This document shows, piece after piece, positions 1 to 11,375 of a stretch of DNA of 64,000 nucleotides. Numbering within the stretch: the stretch's first letter is position 1; every line of letters starts with the position of its first letter. The notes beneath the pieces are model-generated. The model had not been told where the DNA came from, ran no database searches, and worked only from the letters and a program-made list of their open reading frames with translations. Source of the stretch: Tipula vernalis (lineage: Eukaryota > Arthropoda > Insecta > Diptera > Tipulidae); the NCBI GenBank assembly GCA_958295665.1, contig OY282560.1:269057315-269121314 (forward strand), given 5' to 3'. Both the position numbers and the translations under genes were made by a program.

Positions 1-250
1 TATCAAATATGGGCAAGATTATTGCTTATAACTTTGAATTTTAACAATAACATCTTTTGCTCAAAGTAAGAAATTTTTCAACTCGAGCATGGAACTAGTA
101 GGCGGGGCTTGTGAAATTTTAAATAATTTGGTTGGTCGTGTCAATCTTCCTATCTTCTTAACTTCCTATCTTCCTATGTCATAAACGCACCGTCAAACCA
201 CTTATTTAGTTTGACATTAGATATAATATTTGTATTACTCCAACGCTATA
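1..250. other. No gene seen (AT-rich flank)
   Basis: AT-rich sequence without a convincing reading frame or repeat. A short duplicated phrase built on 'cttcctatctt' occurs near 147-175. Confidence 0.5.
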
Positions 251-462
251 TGTGTCGAAAGTTGGAAACCAAATTTCATCATTTCCCGATTTTTTCGTCT
301 GAAAACCGGACAAAAATTGATAGCCGGTTCAAGTTTTCACTTTTGTTATTCTTGGCCCAAATATAACAAAACTGAAAACTTCAACCGGTTATCAATTTTT
401 GTCCGGTTTTCAGACGAAAAAATCGGAAAATGATGAAATTTGGTTTCCAACTTTTAACACAA
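251..462. repeat. Fold-back hairpin with arms of about 95 bp
   Basis: The left arm (about 251-345) is nearly the exact reverse complement of the right arm (about 366-462), with a loop of roughly 15-20 bases around 346-365. Both arms hold the blocks GTTGGAAACC/GGTTTCCAAC and CCGGACAAAAATTGATA and its complement. The overlapping reading frames on this stretch are by-products of the symmetry. A palindromic MITE or hairpin-RNA source is possible, but no transposase or clear target duplication is visible. Confidence 0.85.
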
Positions 463-776
463 CAGTGGGGGGTGGCGTTGGTATGTCCTTTTTTAATTTA
501 TGTGTTTACTTTTGTGAGAGATGCCATTATGGTTGTTTGTATTTTTTACGTTCTTACATTTTATTTTTATTTCTCTTGTGCGATCATTTTTAGTTTAAAG
601 AATTTTTATGTTTCTGTTTGTGTCTGCGAATTATTTAACTAACATGTATACATAATAAAATCAATTTGTATAAAATAGTGAGCAAGTTTTACGTTTTGCT
701 TGTGCCAAACTGTAAGTGATTTTAAACCGAAAAAATGTCTCAAACTTAATTTTTGGTGATTTTACATATTTACACA
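463..776. other. No gene seen
   Basis: T-rich sequence with short incidental reading frames only. It ends in a plausible 3' splice site (TTTACACAG, about 769-777) leading into the lipase-like exon. Confidence 0.5.
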
Positions 777-1190
<414 letters not shown>

Positions 1191-4100
1191 AGTGGTAATA
1201 AAAAATGTAAAAAAAATCCTAATAAAATTTTAAAATTAAAAAAAATATATTTTTATTTAAAATGTATGTATGTAATCAAATTACGAAGTAAAATTTTGCC
1301 GCCAAGTTTTGTATTATAAGCCCCGCCCACAGATTTGTCGTATACCATAACCTCACTTTTTTTGTCATCATTTTTCGAGTTTTTGCGACAACTTTCATAG
1401 TAAATCTTATAATAAGTCGGACATTATTCCTGACAAAAGTTGGTGATGAAATCCGCAAAATGTCAGGAAAATGCAAACATTTTCGGAAATAAAAATACTT
1501 GGGTTGAGTTGTTGTATAAATAAAGAAGTACTAGATTATGATAATATAGAATATGTGGGCTACATCACAATACCAAAATATATTTACGCCCAGAAGAATA
1601 GTACTGCTTTAAGTTTTTTAATTAATCGTGGAAAAACATTATTAAATAATACAAAATATTTTATTTATAATATAAATACATTAAAATTATAAAATTAGAA
1701 CCATAGAACCTTAATTAAAGAACCGGTTCCTGGATTTTTATACTGTTTATCAAGTAATGATTATATGTTCCGGTTTCCGGTTATTCATTTAGTGACGGTT
1801 TCCGGTTCGGTTTCACAGCTCTGCTCAAAAAGAGCCTATTTTGAAGGCGATAATAAAGATTATTAGAGAGTATTAAAATAAACAAAAATGTGTTTTTTTT
1901 AACACTCCGGGTCAAATTTTATCAGATGGTACTTGTAAGTAGATACCCAATGGAACGCGAAATTGAGTGACACAAGTAAAACCCATCTGTTTAAAAATAT
2001 AAACTAAAATGTTCAATTGCAAACACGATCAAAAAAAGAGAAACTTGATTTTCCCAGCGATTTTATAAATTTGGTATTTGGAAAGCATACAGTTTTTACT
2101 CACAAATTGTTCATTCAACAAGTGTTGATTAGCTAACTTTTAGCTTCAACATAAACAGCCGCCACACAATAAATAGATGAAATATTGAGACAAAGTTTCT
2201 TATACATTCGTTTTCGGCCGTAGACGTCTGTTATGTCTACGAAAGAATAACTTCCAAATAAAATCGGTATATTTTTGTTACATTGGTTCCATTATAACTC
2301 TTTGGTAAACAGAAATAATTTAATTTATTACAAAATGATAACAAACCGAAAAACAAAATTATTAAATATTATTTCATTAAAATATATTTGAGAGAACAAC
2401 TCTGTAAAATTAATTAAAGTCACAAAAAAAAAAAATTAAATACATCTCGATAAACTTTGTTAATTAAGCAAATTCCTTTTTTTTTTTTTTTCTATTTGTA
2501 CAGAAAGGCAGAGAAAAAATAATTTTTTTTTTTTCTTATTAATGATCATTCAAACGATAACATTTAATCTCAATAAATTAAAATTAAAAACTTCAAGCAG
2601 CAAACAAAAAAAAAAAGAGACAACAACGTAGTAATATACAGTATTAAAAGCCAATTCAAAAAGATAAAGACGAATTAAACAGCTGTTATGGTTTTTTTCA
2701 ACAACCGAACAAAAATGTATAATAAATTTTAAGCTATTGTCTTAGAAGAATTTCAAAAATTATCTAAATGTTTTATTTATTTCTGTTTTAATTTACCAAA
2801 AAGAAAACAATATTCTTATACATTTTTTTTTATGATTAATTTAGATTTAATACTCTAAAATATTTTTTAATTAATTAAAAAAATTATTATGTATATAAAT
2901 TTATTAAGATAGCTAGAAGATTTTCTCTTAATACTAACAGAAAACATAAACGTTGCTGTGCGCGATTTTTTATTTTTATTTTTTATTATTATGAAATACG
3001 ATCTTTTTACGACTCTTACTTATAAGTCTATTTAAACCTTTAAAACAGATTTTTTTTTGTTAAGTCAATTAAGAAACGCACTAATGAACACAATGTATGG
3101 ACATATATTAATTTTTTAGGTTTTCTATATGTAGTTCTTCTGGTTATTTTACGAACCCTTTCGAGGATAAGCTCTTTTTTTTGAACTAAATATTGAAAAA
3201 GGTAAATGTTTTTGTTTTTTAATTTTAAATACGAGATATTCGAAAACTAAATTAAATAACAATTTATACACGGATGAGTATTATTATAATATAAGTTCAT
3301 AATTAAAAAAAAGGAGCATTGCATGAAAAGATACCTGCATTATCTTGAATGGACCATGAATGACGTTTTGGACTTATGGTTTCAACTAACCGATTGTTTG
3401 TTACTTGTTTAAATCTAATTTACCTGTCAGAATATATCTTAATTAAATGAAATGAAGCCATAATTTTAACCTATTTGAAATTAATGACGAAAGGATTCTA
3501 CAATTGGAGGGGATTTCGACCCTAACCAAATAAGCTTCCGTAATTTCGCATGCCTAATTAGAATACTGAAAACTTGGGTTAATATTCAATAGCCGGATTT
3601 TATGTCTACTTGAGTATCGTTTGATAATGTCGTTATTTCTTTGGGATCATGAAGGGGTCCCAATGGTTCTCCAGTCGAAAAGCATTATAGAAGACTATTT
3701 AATGGAATGAAAGTCGTTGCTAATCTAAACTAGGTAGGACCGATAAAAAACTGACGTACTACTCCTATTATGGTTCTCACCTCATCGACGAGTCGCCGGG
3801 ACTTGGAAAGGTACGCGAGTTCAATTTTGGTATTATGGTGTCGTTTTGTTGGCAGCAGTGTTTTTTTAAAATATTTTAACATATATAATTGTTTTGGTTT
3901 CATATGCTGTTTACTGTTGCTGTTAACATTTCAGGTTTATCGATATATTAAGGATAAATAAACAGGGGCACAATTAATATTTAATTGAAGAGATTAATCC
4001 AAAATTTAAACCGGGAATACGCAATTCAAGGATTGCACCAATCCTAAACTTTTATGCTACTCTGAGTTTATTTGTAACCGGAAGCTACCAAGGGAATGTA

Positions 4101-4453
4101 GAAAGCGATTTTATTATTGTCATGTCACAGCAAACATTTCTATGATAATCACAGAAGTCGTCGGTATAATTTAACATGAGTAACACCATCAAATTGCAAT
4201 GCAAAATGTGTTGATGGTGTATCGATGGCAGTTATATTACGATCATCGCACCCAATAAATTAGAGCGCCATTTATATTACAACCGGAAGGGATACTACAG
4301 TTTGAATACAATGGGCGCTTTCAGGTCCGCCAACATGTTGTGTATACTAATCGGTATCATATTTTAATGATACATGTTGCCATCATAGTTGTGACCTGAA
4401 TGCAACTGATATATTTCAGATTTCATTTGTTTTTTTTTTAAAAGTAGTTCAAC
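1191..4453. other. Long AT-rich stretch, no recognised gene
   Basis: Contains many homopolymer A and T runs (for example 2430-2530) and a degenerate TTCCGGT-rich patch at about 1720-1815. A 73-codon open frame at 1471-1692 resembles nothing I know. A short GC-richer segment at 3770-3815 ends in GTACGCGAG and could be an exon with a 5' splice site, but I cannot identify the protein. No tRNA-like or TIR structure was found. Confidence 0.5.
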
Positions 4454-5757
4454 ATGAATTTTAACAAAAAGTTACTAACGTTCTTAAAATTCAGCGAATG
4501 TGACGATAATACTATATGCATGAGTTCGATTTCAAATGTGGTTGAAAGTGCCTTAAACACGGGAATGTTAATCAAAGTACGAAGCCTGTTTACGTCCTTG
4601 CGCAATAAAAATTATTTTGAAGTTATAATACTATATATAGTATAGTCTTGATGATTTCTATGGCCATTTTCGCATGTCAAGATCATCATTTGAGGTAATA
4701 TGCTACATATTCTCTTTTGTGACATACTTTTTTATAAGATTTTTTATATTTTAGAAACTTCACGATATTATAAGAGAACAGTTAGGAGACAACGGCAAAG
4801 TGCTTTTGAAAAACAAACTTTTAATTACATTGTGGTTTTTAGCCAAACAGGAATGCTTCTTATCTACTGGTGACAGGTTTGGATTAGCTTTGAGCACGGC
4901 TCACTTAATATTAATCCAAATAATTACGGAAATATCGAATTTAAAATCGACATATATTAAGTTTCCCTCCGCTGATCGACAGCTTGAAATTTTCAATGTA
5001 AGTTAAATAGAACCGCAAAGGGGCTAATATGTATAACAAATACGTGCGTTGTGTATTATAGGAATTTAAGTCACAATCGGGTATTCCAGGGATCGTTGGA
5101 GCTATTGACGGATCACATGTCCAAATAAAGCAGCCGATCGGAAATGCTGTAGATTTTTACAACAGAAAATCTTTCCACTCAGTTATTCTACAAGGTTTTT
5201 ATTTATATTTTTATTTATACGTTTTGTTAATTTTAGGTATATGCGAACACAACTTTCAATTTACCGACATATACGTCGGCAGTGAGGTCGAATGCACGAT
5301 GCACGCGTTTTTAAGAAAAGCACCGTGTATAAAAAATTAATAAACGCTGAAGAACCATTACTCGAATATTCTTTCCATTTACTTGGCGACACTGCGTATC
5401 CCAACAGTACTTTTTTGGTTACGCCGTTGAAGCAAAATGGACATCTTACTGCGGCACAGGAAAGTTTCAACGTTAAGATAAGTTCAATAAGATCATGTAT
5501 TGAAAGAGCGTTCGCTTTATTAAAATAGAAAACTAAAATACCTTGATATGTTGAACCACCACAGAATAAACGAGACTATTACATCGGCTTGTGTGTTACA
5601 CAACTTTATTTTGCAAAACGAAAACAACGCAGGCCTTGAATTCATCGAATATGTCGAAGCGGACGAAGATGAAAGCGGTCATGATATAAGCGGTTCTGAT
5701 GTCCAACCATCCTCGACTAATAAAAGGAACGAGTTATTTGGTTTATTTGGTAATTAA
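4454..5757 (+). pseudogene. PIF/Harbinger transposase, decayed copy
   Basis: A DDE-type nuclease gene of the PIF/Harbinger superfamily, readable in pieces. Likely exons are 4454-4640, 4755-4997, 5062-5194 and 5237 onward. Introns have visible borders: TTTTAG before 4755, GTAAGT at 4998, TATAG before 5062, GTTTTT at 5195 and TTTTAG before 5237. The catalytic landmarks are AIDGSHVQIKQP (first Asp, about 5104-5139), VHDARVF (about 5287-5308), GDTAYPNS (second Asp, about 5384) and SCIERAF (Glu, about 5491-5514). Frameshifts near 5288 and 5530 break the frame. The tail after 5548 reads LNHHRINETITSACVLHNF, as in active family members. Such transposases act with a separate Myb-like protein, and a remnant of one lies just downstream on the other strand. 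TIRs and the 3-bp target duplication were not found. Confidence 0.88.
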
Positions 5758-5944
5758 ATATGTAATTGTAAACTTAAATAAAGACTCAATAAATCACATT
5801 AGTTTTCTTTTTGTGAGTACAAAAAATCCAATCAAAAATTCAAACTTATTATAATAAAAAAAATCATAGTATTCACTATGCAAAAGAATTCAGGTACCTA
5901 AAAAATCACTAAAATCAGTTATTATAATATCATTCAGTTATAAA

Positions 5945-6120
5945 TCAAATATTCAGCTCATTATCCATCGATGAAAAACTGCTAAGATCTATAATCTGTT
6001 GAAGCAAATTGTTCCGCTGTTCGTGAACGCGGGTATTTTTTTCAATATCCTTCAGCAGTTGGTCCATCTTCACCAGTTTTGACCTTTCAAGATGGCTAAT
6101 TACAAAAATGCATCTTGGTT
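5945..6120 (-). pseudogene. Tail of Harbinger accessory (Myb/MADF-like) protein
   Basis: On the minus strand, a frame of about 50 codons ending at a TGA (5945-5947) reads as a charged helical tail (LVKMDQLLKDIEKN, then EQRNNLLQQII). Proteins encoded opposite PIF/Harbinger transposases often end in such a coiled tail and pair with the transposase for DNA binding. The position, just after the transposase and convergent with it, fits. Upstream, to about 6340, the frame is interrupted and no SANT/Myb core could be read. Confidence 0.45.
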
Positions 6121-6344
6121 GTTTGCTAGCGGGTCTTAGCGGTCACTTCTTCGCCTGTTGATTCCCGTCTTATTGGTAGCTCTTTATAACCTATTAGGTC
6201 GATTGCTGTCCTTATATTTTTTTTTAAACTTTCAAGGGTTGGAGAGCAGCTCCAACACGTTGGCCTGCACTAGTTGCATAATTAATTCTTTTAGAAACGA
6301 ATTTTCTTTAGAATGCTTTCCGAGTTTCATAGGGGTTCCACTCT

Positions 6345-6502
6345 AAATCCTGGTTTACAGAAGCCTGGTTGCATCAAAAGCCTGGTTTTTCAAAAGCCTG
6401 GTTTTTTAAAATCCTGGTTTTCAATAGCCTGGTTTTCAAAAGCCTGGTTTTCAAAATCTTAGTTTCAAAATCCTGGTTTTGCAACAAAAAAAGCCTGGTT
6501 TT
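6345..6502. repeat. Left tandem-repeat arm of a MULE-like element
   Basis: About ten copies of a 15-18-bp unit related to AAAAGCCTGGTTTTC. The same unit occurs in the opposite orientation at 7536-7668, so the two arrays act as inverted arms around the MULE transposase. Confidence 0.9.
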
Positions 6503-6559
6503 CTAAATTTAGTATTTTTTATGTTAATAAAATTTTTATTTTCTTTAATATTTGTTTGG

Positions 6560-7405
6560 TTATTCTGAAAGAACATCTAATAATTCAATGATAAATATAA
6601 AATAGCGATATTCCACATTATTCCAAAAGAAAAAAATTATAAATAAAAAATATATATACAGGTGAACATTATAAGCAATATTTTGGAGATATTCAAGCTT
6701 GCTTAAATTATCTCGCTGGTTTATAGTGTGCAAAATTTTATTATTTCTTATTGCTAGTTTTCGCTTTTTAGGGTATGATGCTCCCGCTCTCACTTGCGCA
6801 ATTCGGGTTTTACTCATTATCAATTCTTTTCCCAACTCCGAAATTAGTTGGTAGACCCTGATGTGTGCTTTACCGACTACCACCCTTAGTCTTCGATGCC
6901 ATCCTTCTACCGAGTTTTGTGTCCTTGGTAAATCATTCGTAGTATTATTCCATACAGACCAGAAATTTGTAGAGTACTGTGGTTTTGGATTTCTTTTTGT
7001 TTTAATGGGGTTTCCCGTTAAATACATTTTCTCGAACCATCTGCTGATCCGCCGAGCATCAGGATTGAATTTTTTTTTTAGCTCCTGGTAATACACAATT
7101 ACATCTTCCGCTGGTAAAAAAACTAAACTTTTAAGCATCCTGATTTGCAAGCTAAAACGTTGTTTCCGTATAACACACAGCACACCTTCTGCTTGCACCT
7201 TTTTCCAGATTATTTGCCCGAAATGGAACAAATAACCTCTATACGCTGTTTCTGGGAAAAATTGTTTCATCGCCTTTACACTGGCTTTCTCGAAGTCGGA
7301 TATGACCATTTTTGGATTTAAATGGATTCCCCAATTGCAGGCCCATTTGCAAACTTCATAATATAAGTAATGGTCGTAGTAATAAGGATCGTCCAAACAA
7401 TTCAT
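6560..7405 (-). pseudogene. MULE (Mutator-like) transposase, C-terminal part
   Basis: A 281-codon open frame. Residues 14-60 read VCKWACNWGI, then MVISDFEKASVKAM and GYLFHFGQIIWKKVQ. This is the MULE layout of a catalytic Asp (SDFEKA), followed about 25 residues later by a G-x-x-F-H motif. Further on, NSVEGWHRRL is the conserved N-x-E-x-W-H block of the C-terminal region. The N-terminal half (FLYWCH or zinc domain and first catalytic Asp) is absent, cut off by the palindrome at 7447-7535. The last 30 residues are low-complexity and probably read beyond the true end. The fragment is enclosed by inverted tandem-repeat arrays, which suggests a MULE with subterminal repeats. Confidence 0.85.
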
Positions 7406-7446
7406 CGAAACAAAAAATTTTCATTATTTTTCTATATTAGCTCTCG

Positions 7447-7535
7447 AAATCATGGTTTTTGGAAACCTCTTTATTTTTATTAATTCGGGCAGCCCGAATT
7501 AATAAAAATAAAGAGGTTTCCAAAAACCATGATTT
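7447..7535. repeat. 89-bp palindrome
   Basis: Two 44-bp arms are exact complements about a single central base (7491). The sequence GGAAACCTCTTTATTTTTAT occurs on each side in opposite orientation. It lies at the point where the MULE transposase frame is lost and the right-hand repeat arm begins. Confidence 0.93.
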
Positions 7536-7668
7536 TGAAACCAGGATTTTGAAAACCAGGCTTTTGAAAACCAGGCTTTTGAAAACCAGGCTTTTGAAAA
7601 CCAGGCTTTTGAAACCAGGCTTATGAAACCAGGCTTTTGTAAACCGGGATTTTGTAAACCGGGATTTC
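7536..7668. repeat. Right tandem-repeat arm of the MULE-like element
   Basis: About nine copies of a 15-16-bp unit (TTTTGAAAACCAGGC), in the reverse orientation to the array at 6345-6502. Confidence 0.9.
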
Positions 7669-7669
7669 C

Positions 7670-8560
7670 TACTATATCCGTTTCATAGAATTGTGGGTTG
7701 GCGCATTTATACGTAACGTAGGCTGTAACACCCGCGAGCATGGTAAAGTTTTATTCCTTTTGCATGTATAGGTTCTCACTAGTTTATCGAAGGTGCTACC
7801 CTCCCCTTTCACGGCTACTCCGTTATTGTTGAACACAGCAGCAAAACGGAACCAATTGTCCATCAATAGTTAAATTTGATTATGGTTTATAAGGTTCTCG
7901 AATGTTTGCCAAAAACATTTGCCATATATCTCGGAATGCTGTAAATTTAGCGGTTTTTAGCCTCTTCTGTCGGATATCATAGCTCGATAAAATGGACGGT
8001 TGTCAAGATGGTCTAATTCATCCCATCGCTTGTCCCAGTTCTTATGAGCGCCAGCGTAAATTAAAATGCCGTTCAGAGAAAACATTTCCACCGAATTAGT
8101 ATCATATCAAACACGGCGTTTTTCTGTTCTATTGGTCTCAGCCACTATAATATTCACCAATGATTCTGGGATGATTTTTTGGAAAGCTAGTGAGTGAGTG
8201 GTTAGATGTTTTGCTGTTTGTACCGTGAAGCCTTCTCTTTCTCGCAGTAGTAGAAAGTAGCATGTTCTGGTCACAATTGAAAGATTTACGCTCCACTTTC
8301 GGATACCAGTATCTGCTTCAACAGTGGCAGTTTGAACATTTTCTTGCTCATTACCTCGATCGTCAGCACCAAGTTCAAAATTTTCATGTTCATTTTCATC
8401 ATAACCACACACGATTACGGCTCAGCTTGTTCACCCTCGTCGTAATCAAAAAAATCCCATCGCTATTGTCGTTTGCTATTTCCTCTTCATTTGACACATC
8501 AGGAATAGAACTTTATCAAAAAGTTTACGGCGCTTATATCTTTTCCGAGCCACAATAAAT
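7670..8560 (-). pseudogene. piggyBac-like transposase remnant
   Basis: Reading leftward from about 8560, a basic start (ARKRYKRRKLFDK) is followed by an acidic, Glu/Asp-rich segment (DVSNEEEIANDNSDG, then YDENEHENFELGADD, about 8500-8330), as at the N-terminus of piggyBac transposases. Next come FQKIIPESLVNIIVAETN (about 8190-8130) and, after a break near 8105, GILIYAGAHKNWD, ELDHLDNRPFYRAMISDRR (about 8070-7970). These match the conserved piggyBac segments 'TNxYA', 'GxLIxxG' and 'RPxFxxxMSxxRF'. The DDD catalytic core cannot be read with confidence beyond 7960. Several frameshifts and stops show it is dead. Known piggyBac proteins cut at TTAA and excise cleanly. Confidence 0.72.
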
Positions 8561-8720
8561 ATATGTACAACCAGGACTAACTATTTTTGCTGGAGCACAG
8601 TGTCACTTACTAATTAGTAGGCAAATTACACAAAACATCACAAACATATACAATAAATTCATACAGATAAAAAGTAAATCATTTTTTGATTTATCTGTAA
8701 AATAGAACATAGAAATAACT

Positions 8721-8893
8721 TGGGGTCATTTTGACCCCAGGTACACAGAAATGCGCTTGGTTTATTTATCCGCTTATCATTGTATTTCGTGTATAAAGTT
8801 GATGCTATCTTATAGAGCATGGTCCATTTAAATAATAAGAAACCTATTTTTTTCATTTTAAAATCGATCAATTTAACCCCAGTACACAGAGAG
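8721..8893. repeat. Possible piggyBac end: GGGGTCA palindrome and repeated CCAG-GTACACAG
   Basis: A 19-bp palindrome (TGGGGTCATTTTGACCCCA, 8721-8739) is followed by GTACACAGA. A related CCCCAGTACACAGAG recurs at 8877-8892. GTCA/TGAC-type palindromes near the ends occur in some piggyBac-like elements, and the remnant gene begins just to the left. The role is inferred. Confidence 0.3.
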
Positions 8894-9595
8894 AAAGACG
8901 AGGACATAGCGGATTGCAGTGAAAGTTAAGAGAACTCGGCGGACCCAGAGCCAGCTGAATAATAAGGGACGCTATACTGAATTTTTTGTAGCAAATTATT
9001 TATTAACTTTATAATCTATATACATCACCAGTTGAGCGTAGCTCGGATAATATTGAATTAACCTCACTAAAATTAGTATCAACTGGCGTTTTTCGGATCA
9101 CCACAATTCGTGTTGGTACCAAAAAGTCATCCCAATGGGAGCGCCAGATTTTTTCTGCCTAACCAAGGTATCCACTAGTTGCTCCAGCCACCACCAGTAC
9201 AGTGAACTTCTAATTTATTATTGGAAATTTTTTGTTTAACGTGCCAATAACATTATAAAATGCATATAGCTAGGTACGAAATTAAAAACTTGCCTTCGCC
9301 ACTCTGCGCACCTAGCCCGTGAGCTATTTAATGTAACTGCCAACTACCTCCAAAATTCACTTACAGATTCCTTGATCTTACCAAAATCTGAGAATCCCCT
9401 GGCAATATCAAGATTTGCCTCCATAATCTCAACCAATTTTATAAATTGCTTTTAGCCTAAAATATACAAATAATCATACAAAATAATATTTATTAATACC
9501 ATATACCATCACTGTGTATTACTGCCGCCGTCCGTTTTAGTGGACCTAAATAAAAAAAAATAAATTGAAGTCACTTACAAATTGTAAGTGGGTAA
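8894..9595. other. No gene seen; possible retroelement leader debris
   Basis: Moderately GC-rich stretch around 9030-9200. On the minus strand it contains TGGCGCTCCCATTGGGATGA (about 9152-9133), which resembles a primer-binding-type leader of an LTR element. No gag frame follows, so the identity is unproven. Confidence 0.3.
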
Positions 9596-9790
9596 TTTTG
9601 ACAAGTAGCTCAGTCACGGCGACAACCATAATACCAAAATATCATCGCCGTGAGTTCAAATCGCATTTATGACGTATCTCTCGGTGAGGTGAGAACACAA
9701 ATCCAAGTTTCGATTCATAATTTGTAATTCTTTTAGATTTGTGTGGTGCCTTTATTTACAACCGAAAAGTCAAACAGCGATGTTACTTTT
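9596..9790 (+). mobile_element. tRNA-derived SINE or tRNA pseudogene
   Basis: A box-like TAGCTCAGTCACGG at 9606-9619 and B box-like GAGTTCAAATC at 9652-9662 are about 35 bp apart, as in internal RNA polymerase III promoters. The sequence cannot be folded into a full tRNA (no clear acceptor pairing) and continues into non-tRNA sequence to about 9790. A tRNA-headed SINE therefore fits better than a functional tRNA gene. Confidence 0.55.
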
Positions 9791-10235
9791 CAACAACTTT
9801 TGCTTGTATTGTGAATTACTTTTGTTCGACATTTCTGTTGATTTCTAGAAATACTGACGAATTCTTTAAGGCAAAGGTTGTACACCCCAAATGTTACTTC
9901 GTTAACTAATTTTATGCTTGAAGCACGTATTGTATGTTCCCGCGAAAAAACAAAGACCAAATTAATAGTTCAAAAATAGACGACAGGTCTATAGAAAAAC
10001 TAATAAAAATAAAGCCATAAAAAATTGGAACAAACAACAAAAAAATACCGGAAATTTGGATAAGCTATAAAAGAAAAAAAGTAACACACGTGCTCGTGAG
10101 GAGAAGAAAGGTAAATTTGGATCGAAAAAAAATAAGCTGAAAAAATTGCTACTGTACTTATCTAAAAATAATAAGATCCTTATAAAATAATTAATAATAC
10201 AGATAATAGTAAAAACCACGAATTTTAAGTTCAAT
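9791..10235. other. No gene seen
   Basis: A-rich sequence. The 81-codon minus-strand frame here is low complexity (Phe/Leu-rich) and not credible. Confidence 0.5.
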
Positions 10236-10480
10236 CATGAAAATTTATTTTGTCGCCCTCAAAGTGTTCCCCATTCGAGGATATACACATATGCCAGCGT
10301 TTTTCCAATCATCGAAACATTTTTTTAAGCACTTCCTGGAGGGCCATTAGTTCGTGCGCTGAATTTTGTTTTATGGCTTCAATGGAGCCAAAACGGGTTC
10401 CACAGAGTAGCTATTTGAATCTGGGAAACAGAATCGTGCTCAATGTTGGTATCATAATGAAAGACAGTCTTACCAATCTA
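10236..10480 (-). pseudogene. mariner-type transposase, C-terminal fragment
   Basis: The minus strand reads TRFGSIEAIKQNSAHELMAL, then KRWHMCISSNGEHFEGDKIN followed by a stop. The ending W-x-x-C-I-x-x-x-G-x-x-F-E-G-D-x is typical of the C-terminus of mariner transposases. A 1-base slip near 10310 separates CFDDW from KRWH. Only the last 75 or so codons are present; the DDD catalytic residues are not. Confidence 0.75.
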
Positions 10481-10746
10481 TAAAAAAATTATTTTTAAAT
10501 CCCTTCAGCGCCGGCTATTTAAATTAAGAATTTCATGGTACTTTTTTGACAGAATTTATTAAAACGTGTTTTAATCATATCACCCAAAAAAATTCAACCG
10601 TCATTTCTTTCCTATGTTAGTTATTTTTTCTGTCCTATGTAAATTTATTTTCAAGTGTGGACTTAGTAAATCTGACAAGATTGTTGTCTTTCGATAATTT
10701 GGATTTAACCCTAGCTCTGTTATTTTTTATCATTCATCTAATTCTG

Positions 10747-10750
<4 letters not shown>
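10481..10750. other. No gene seen
   Basis: AT-rich flank leading into the TA microsatellite. Confidence 0.5.

Positions 10751-10835
<85 letters not shown>
10751..10835. repeat. (TA)n microsatellite, left of the Tc1 element
   Basis: About 85 bp of pure TA. The last TA (10834-10835) is one copy of the Tc1 target duplication. Confidence 0.97.
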
Positions 10836-10838
<3 letters not shown>

Positions 10839-11175
10839 TGCTGGTAAAAAAAAATTGGGCAAACCAATTTATTGCAAATTGGAGTCTTTTTTTGCTAAAA
10901 TTACAAAACTTTTGAAAGCAATTGGTTTATTGTTTCATTTTAAATACATGTATGACGTAATTTTTTGAAAAAAAAAAAAAATTGACCTGCAATTTAGGGG
11001 CAAAACACCGAAAAATGCCAAAATATTCAAAATACGTTGATGGGTGTTAAAGTAATGTAATAAATTAAACACTCATTTTTTATTTTTTTGTTTGTTATTT
11101 AGTGATTTATAGAAGTTCAATCTTTCATATTAATATTTTGTTGGACCGCCTTTTGCTTTTATTACACCGGTACAA
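10836..11175 (+). repeat. Tc1 left terminal inverted repeat
   Basis: Matches the reverse complement of 12472-12783 throughout, including TTGGACCGCCTTTTGC (11139-11154), the complement of the transposase C-terminal codons. Confidence 0.9.
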
Positions 11176-11375
11176 CCCCGCAACTGATGTGCAAAAAAAT
11201 TGGGCAAGCAATTATTTTTTTTTACGCCTACCGTTCTTGGCCGTCATTAGGGTGCAGATGTTTTATTGCCTGTAATTTATTTTTTGAGTATAAATAGTGC
11301 ATATTTTGTAAGATTAAGTTATTCTGTAAGTGATCCTAGACAAATAAAGAATAAAGTGCAATTTTAGTTAAAAAA

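Noticed and set aside
3770..3961. Host gene exon
   Set aside because: A splice-donor-like GTACGC follows a GC-richer patch, but no protein family could be recognised and no partner exon was found.
7499..7741. 80-codon repeat protein with KAWFS/NPGLQ units
   Set aside because: It is a translation of the 15-16-bp tandem DNA repeat.
9596..9680. Functional tRNA gene
   Set aside because: A and B box-like motifs are present, but no acceptor stem or full cloverleaf could be drawn.
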